Below, in pieces: positions 62,017 through 64,000 of a stretch of DNA of 64,000 nucleotides; within the stretch, counting starts at the first letter, position 1, and each line of letters opens with the position of its first letter. Below the pieces are notes generated by a model. That model was not told the origin of the DNA, did not search any database, and saw only the letters and a program-made list of their open reading frames with translations. This stretch comes from Butyrivibrio sp. LC3010 (GTDB taxonomy: Bacteria > Bacillota > Clostridia > Lachnospirales > Lachnospiraceae): contig NZ_AUJU01000005.1 in NCBI RefSeq assembly GCF_000424385.1, forward strand, positions 124,001 to 188,000. Reading direction: 5' to 3'. The position numbers and the translations under genes were made by a program.

Positions 62017-64000
62017 ATGACAAATTCTAACAGACTTACATATAAAAAAGAATATTCGGTAGAAGAACTCCAAATAGGATTTGATTACTTTATTACTTGT
62101 ATGACAGATTATTCTATCTGTGATGAAGACAGAATTCTAATAATGTCGGATGAGAGCGAAAGTCTAAATTATTATGTTCTCCATTACCTGTGTAAAGTAC
62201 CTATAGCAGGTAGAGGGAGAATTTTTATTTTTGCGCCTCTAGATACGGAAAATTATATCAGAGAGAATGCCACTTCTTATTGTTTGTTTATTCCATGTGA
62301 AAGAGACATGATTGGTATATTATGCAGGCTTTATACTATTTGTTTGTACAAAGGCAGTGTTATGGTCAGTTCATTGACAATGGCATCCGATGTTGATATG
62401 GGTAAAATTATTGATGATTCAGAATTGGAAATCAGAGATATTGCTGCATTATCAGTTTTAAGACTTCGCAGAACCCCGCCTGAAGTAGAGATAAAAAAAT
62501 ATGATTTGGAAGATAAAACTCAATATTTTCATTATGCTAAGAAAAATGATGATTATTTTTATCAAACGGCTATTTATGGTAGAAAAGAAGAATATTACGA
62601 TATATGCGCTAGCATGATTTCTGGAAATGATCATATAAAAAAAGATGATAAATTAGTGATGTTTGGAGTTATGAAAACATCCTTGGAAATAAAAAAAAGG
62701 CTATATGAATATAATTTTGTAGCATTTATAGACAATGATATAAAGAAGCAAGGAACTATGGTGGAGGGACTGCCTGTTATAGCCCCTGAAAAAATTAAAG
62801 ATGAATATGGGGATGACATTAAGATAATAGTGTCTTCTAAATATTCAAGAGAAATGTGTTCACAACTTGAAAAAATAGGATATCGTGTTAATGAAAATAT
62901 TTTTTTAGCGTATGTCAAATCATGTGTGAAATATAAAAATGCTATATCATCAACTCCGGAGGAAATTTTTAGTGCCGGAGAGAAAGTATTCATAGATTTG
63001 AGAAACAAATTCCCAAATGAACTAATTATGTCTTTGCCATACTCTGGCACAGGTGATGCTTACTTAGCAGGAATGTACATGGAAGAAATGGTAAAAGAAC
63101 ATAATATCGATAAATTCGTAATAACCGTTACATCTAATTCCTGTAAAAAGGTACTAAAGTTATTTGGATTAGATTCATATATTCTTAATATGGATAATTC
63201 AAGAAAACTTCTTAATTATGCTAGAATTGTTGGATTTAAAAATGCTAATTATATCGTTTTGAATGATTGCATTGATCATGAAGATGTACTTCAGGTAAGG
63301 GGCTGTAGAGATATTGATTTGCATACCATGTTCCAGCGCTTTGTTTTTAGAACTAGTAAGAAAATTACAGTACCTAAGATTTCTAATAATAATTCAGATG
63401 AAATTTTTGTTAAGTATGGACTTAGAAAAGGTAGAACAGTTTTGTTGTCTCCATATGCGACGAGCGTTGCTAGTATAACTGATAATACTTGGTATCGGAT
63501 TGTCAAATGTTTGAAAAATAAAGGGTTTGATGTATGTACCAATATTGGAAGCGATAAAGAAGAGGCAATTCCTGGTACAGTAGGTGTTTTTTTGCCTTAT
63601 GATATTGTAATCGATTTTGTTAATAAGGCGGGTTTCTTTATTGGCTTAAGAAGTGGGCTTTGTGACATAGTTTCAACTTCCAGTGCATGGAAGTTTATTT
63701 TTTACCCCACTTGGAAGCGCGAAGTAGGTGATATAGGTAATCATCCATATAGATATTATAGCTTGAGAAGAATGGAATTCTCAAAAAAAAATCTCATAGA
63801 ATTGCAGTTTGATGAAGGTAATGATGCTTTTATCTCTAATGCTATAGATCGTAGACTTGATGAAATATTATCCGAAAGGAAACATAATGATATAGGCATT
63901 GTTATTTGCAATTATAATGGTGGAAACGACACAGTAAATTGTGTTAATCATATTTTGCAATCAGACTGTGATAATTATGATGTGATCGTAGTAGATAATG
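62017..64000 (+). CDS. multidomain glycosyltransferase, cut by window end
   Basis: The frame opens at ATG 62017, with AGGAAAA upstream, and is still open at the right edge, giving 661 visible residues. Residues ~1-200 are unrecognised. Residues ~213-305 are the shared unit (LVMFGVMKTSLEIKKRLYEY; FIDNDIKKQGTMVEG). Residues ~330-590 look GT9-like (LPYSGTGDAYLAGMYME; FFIGLRSGLCDIVSTS). From ~626 a GT2 domain begins (IGIVICNYNGGNDTVN, then VIVVDN). It would be a chain of transferases in one polypeptide. Confidence 0.7.
   Translation, partial: MTNSNRLTYKKEYSVEELQIGFDYFITCMTDYSICDEDRILIMSDESESLNYYVLHYLCKVPIAGRGRIFIFAPLDTENYIRENATSYCLFIPCERDMIGILCRLYTICLYKGSVMVSSLTMASDVDMGKIIDDSELEIRDIAALSVLRLRRTPPEVEIKKYDLEDKTQYFHYAKKNDDYFYQTAIYGRKEEYYDICASMISGNDHIKKDDKLVMFGVMKTSLEIKKRLYEYNFVAFIDNDIKKQGTMVEGLPVIAPEKIKDEYGDDIKIIVSSKYSREMCSQLEKIGYRVNENIFLAYVKSCVKYKNAISSTPEEIFSAGEKVFIDLRNKFPNELIMSLPYSGTGDAYLAGMYMEEMVKEHNIDKFVITVTSNSCKKVLKLFGLDSYILNMDNSRKLLNYARIVGFKNANYIVLNDCIDHEDVLQVRGCRDIDLHTMFQRFVFRTSKKITVPKISNNNSDEIFVKYGLRKGRTVLLSPYATSVASITDNTWYRIVKCLKNKGFDVCTNIGSDKEEAIPGTVGVFLPYDIVIDFVNKAGFFIGLRSGLCDIVSTSSAWKFIFYPTWKREVGDIGNHPYRYYSLRRMEFSKKNLIELQFDEGNDAFISNAIDRRLDEILSERKHNDIGIVICNYNGGNDTVNCVNHILQSDCDNYDVIVVDN

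Overview
The window looks like a chromosomal segment of a motile, low-to-moderate GC Firmicute, most likely a Lachnospiraceae of the Butyrivibrio/Roseburia type. The reasons are the late-flagellar gene order with tandem flgK, the csrA-fliW pair, flagellins read from SigD/sigma-28 type promoters, a LoaP-type NusG paralog, and DUF3990 and Rpn-family accessory genes. This is inferred from gene content only; no rRNA or tRNA gene was seen. All genes called are on the + strand.

Region 1 (1-18.7 kb) is a late flagellar locus: end of one flgK, a second flgK, a long flgL, fliW, csrA, flaG, fliD, fliS, an flgN-like chaperone, an unknown protein, a second fliW, a large flagellin, a flagellin carrying a zinc-metallopeptidase insert (flagellinolysin type), a small unknown gene, a Maf/DUF115 flagellin glycosyltransferase and a second large flagellin. 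Four very similar sigma-28 promoters precede flaG, flagellin 1, flagellinolysin and flagellin 2. Three of these leaders carry an AGGA-containing hairpin plus a GGA-containing Shine-Dalgarno, the usual layout of a CsrA-repressed leader; the flagellinolysin leader does not.

Region 2 (18.8-28.5 kb) holds two tandemly duplicated ~1,070-residue secreted Ig-like proteins, a DUF3990/helix-turn-helix gene pair resembling a toxin-antitoxin module, and a tripartite hipB-hipS-hipT module behind a set of palindromic operators.

Region 3 (28.6 kb to the end) is a long glycan-assembly cluster that continues past the window. It opens with an extended -10 promoter and a leader containing an intrinsic terminator, followed by a Gfo/Idh oxidoreductase and loaP; this suggests LoaP-mediated antitermination of the cluster. 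A TagD-like/oxidoreductase fusion, an Rpn nuclease, a shortened AAA-ATPase, TagD and a TagB/F-like transferase follow. From about 36.8 kb the DNA appears more AT-rich. There lie an NRPS-like set (adenylation protein, formyltransferase, frameshifted methyltransferase, carrier protein), a DUF1919 protein, four radical-SAM/SPASM-type proteins, a large HAD protein, several glycosyltransferases, three ADP-heptose enzymes (hldE, hldD, gmhA) with two heptosyltransferase-like proteins, an FkbM methyltransferase, a ferredoxin/pyruvyltransferase fusion and an open-ended multidomain glycosyltransferase.

The most unusual observation is that one small Rossmann-like domain, with a GxG loop after its first strand, occurs in 13 genes between 40.1 and 64 kb. 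It is N-terminal, C-terminal, internal or free-standing, and is attached to unrelated catalytic domains. With the neighbouring maf gene and a sigma-28-like element at 30.66 kb, the cluster is a candidate for building an elaborate heptose-containing, amino-acyl-decorated glycan, possibly on flagellin.
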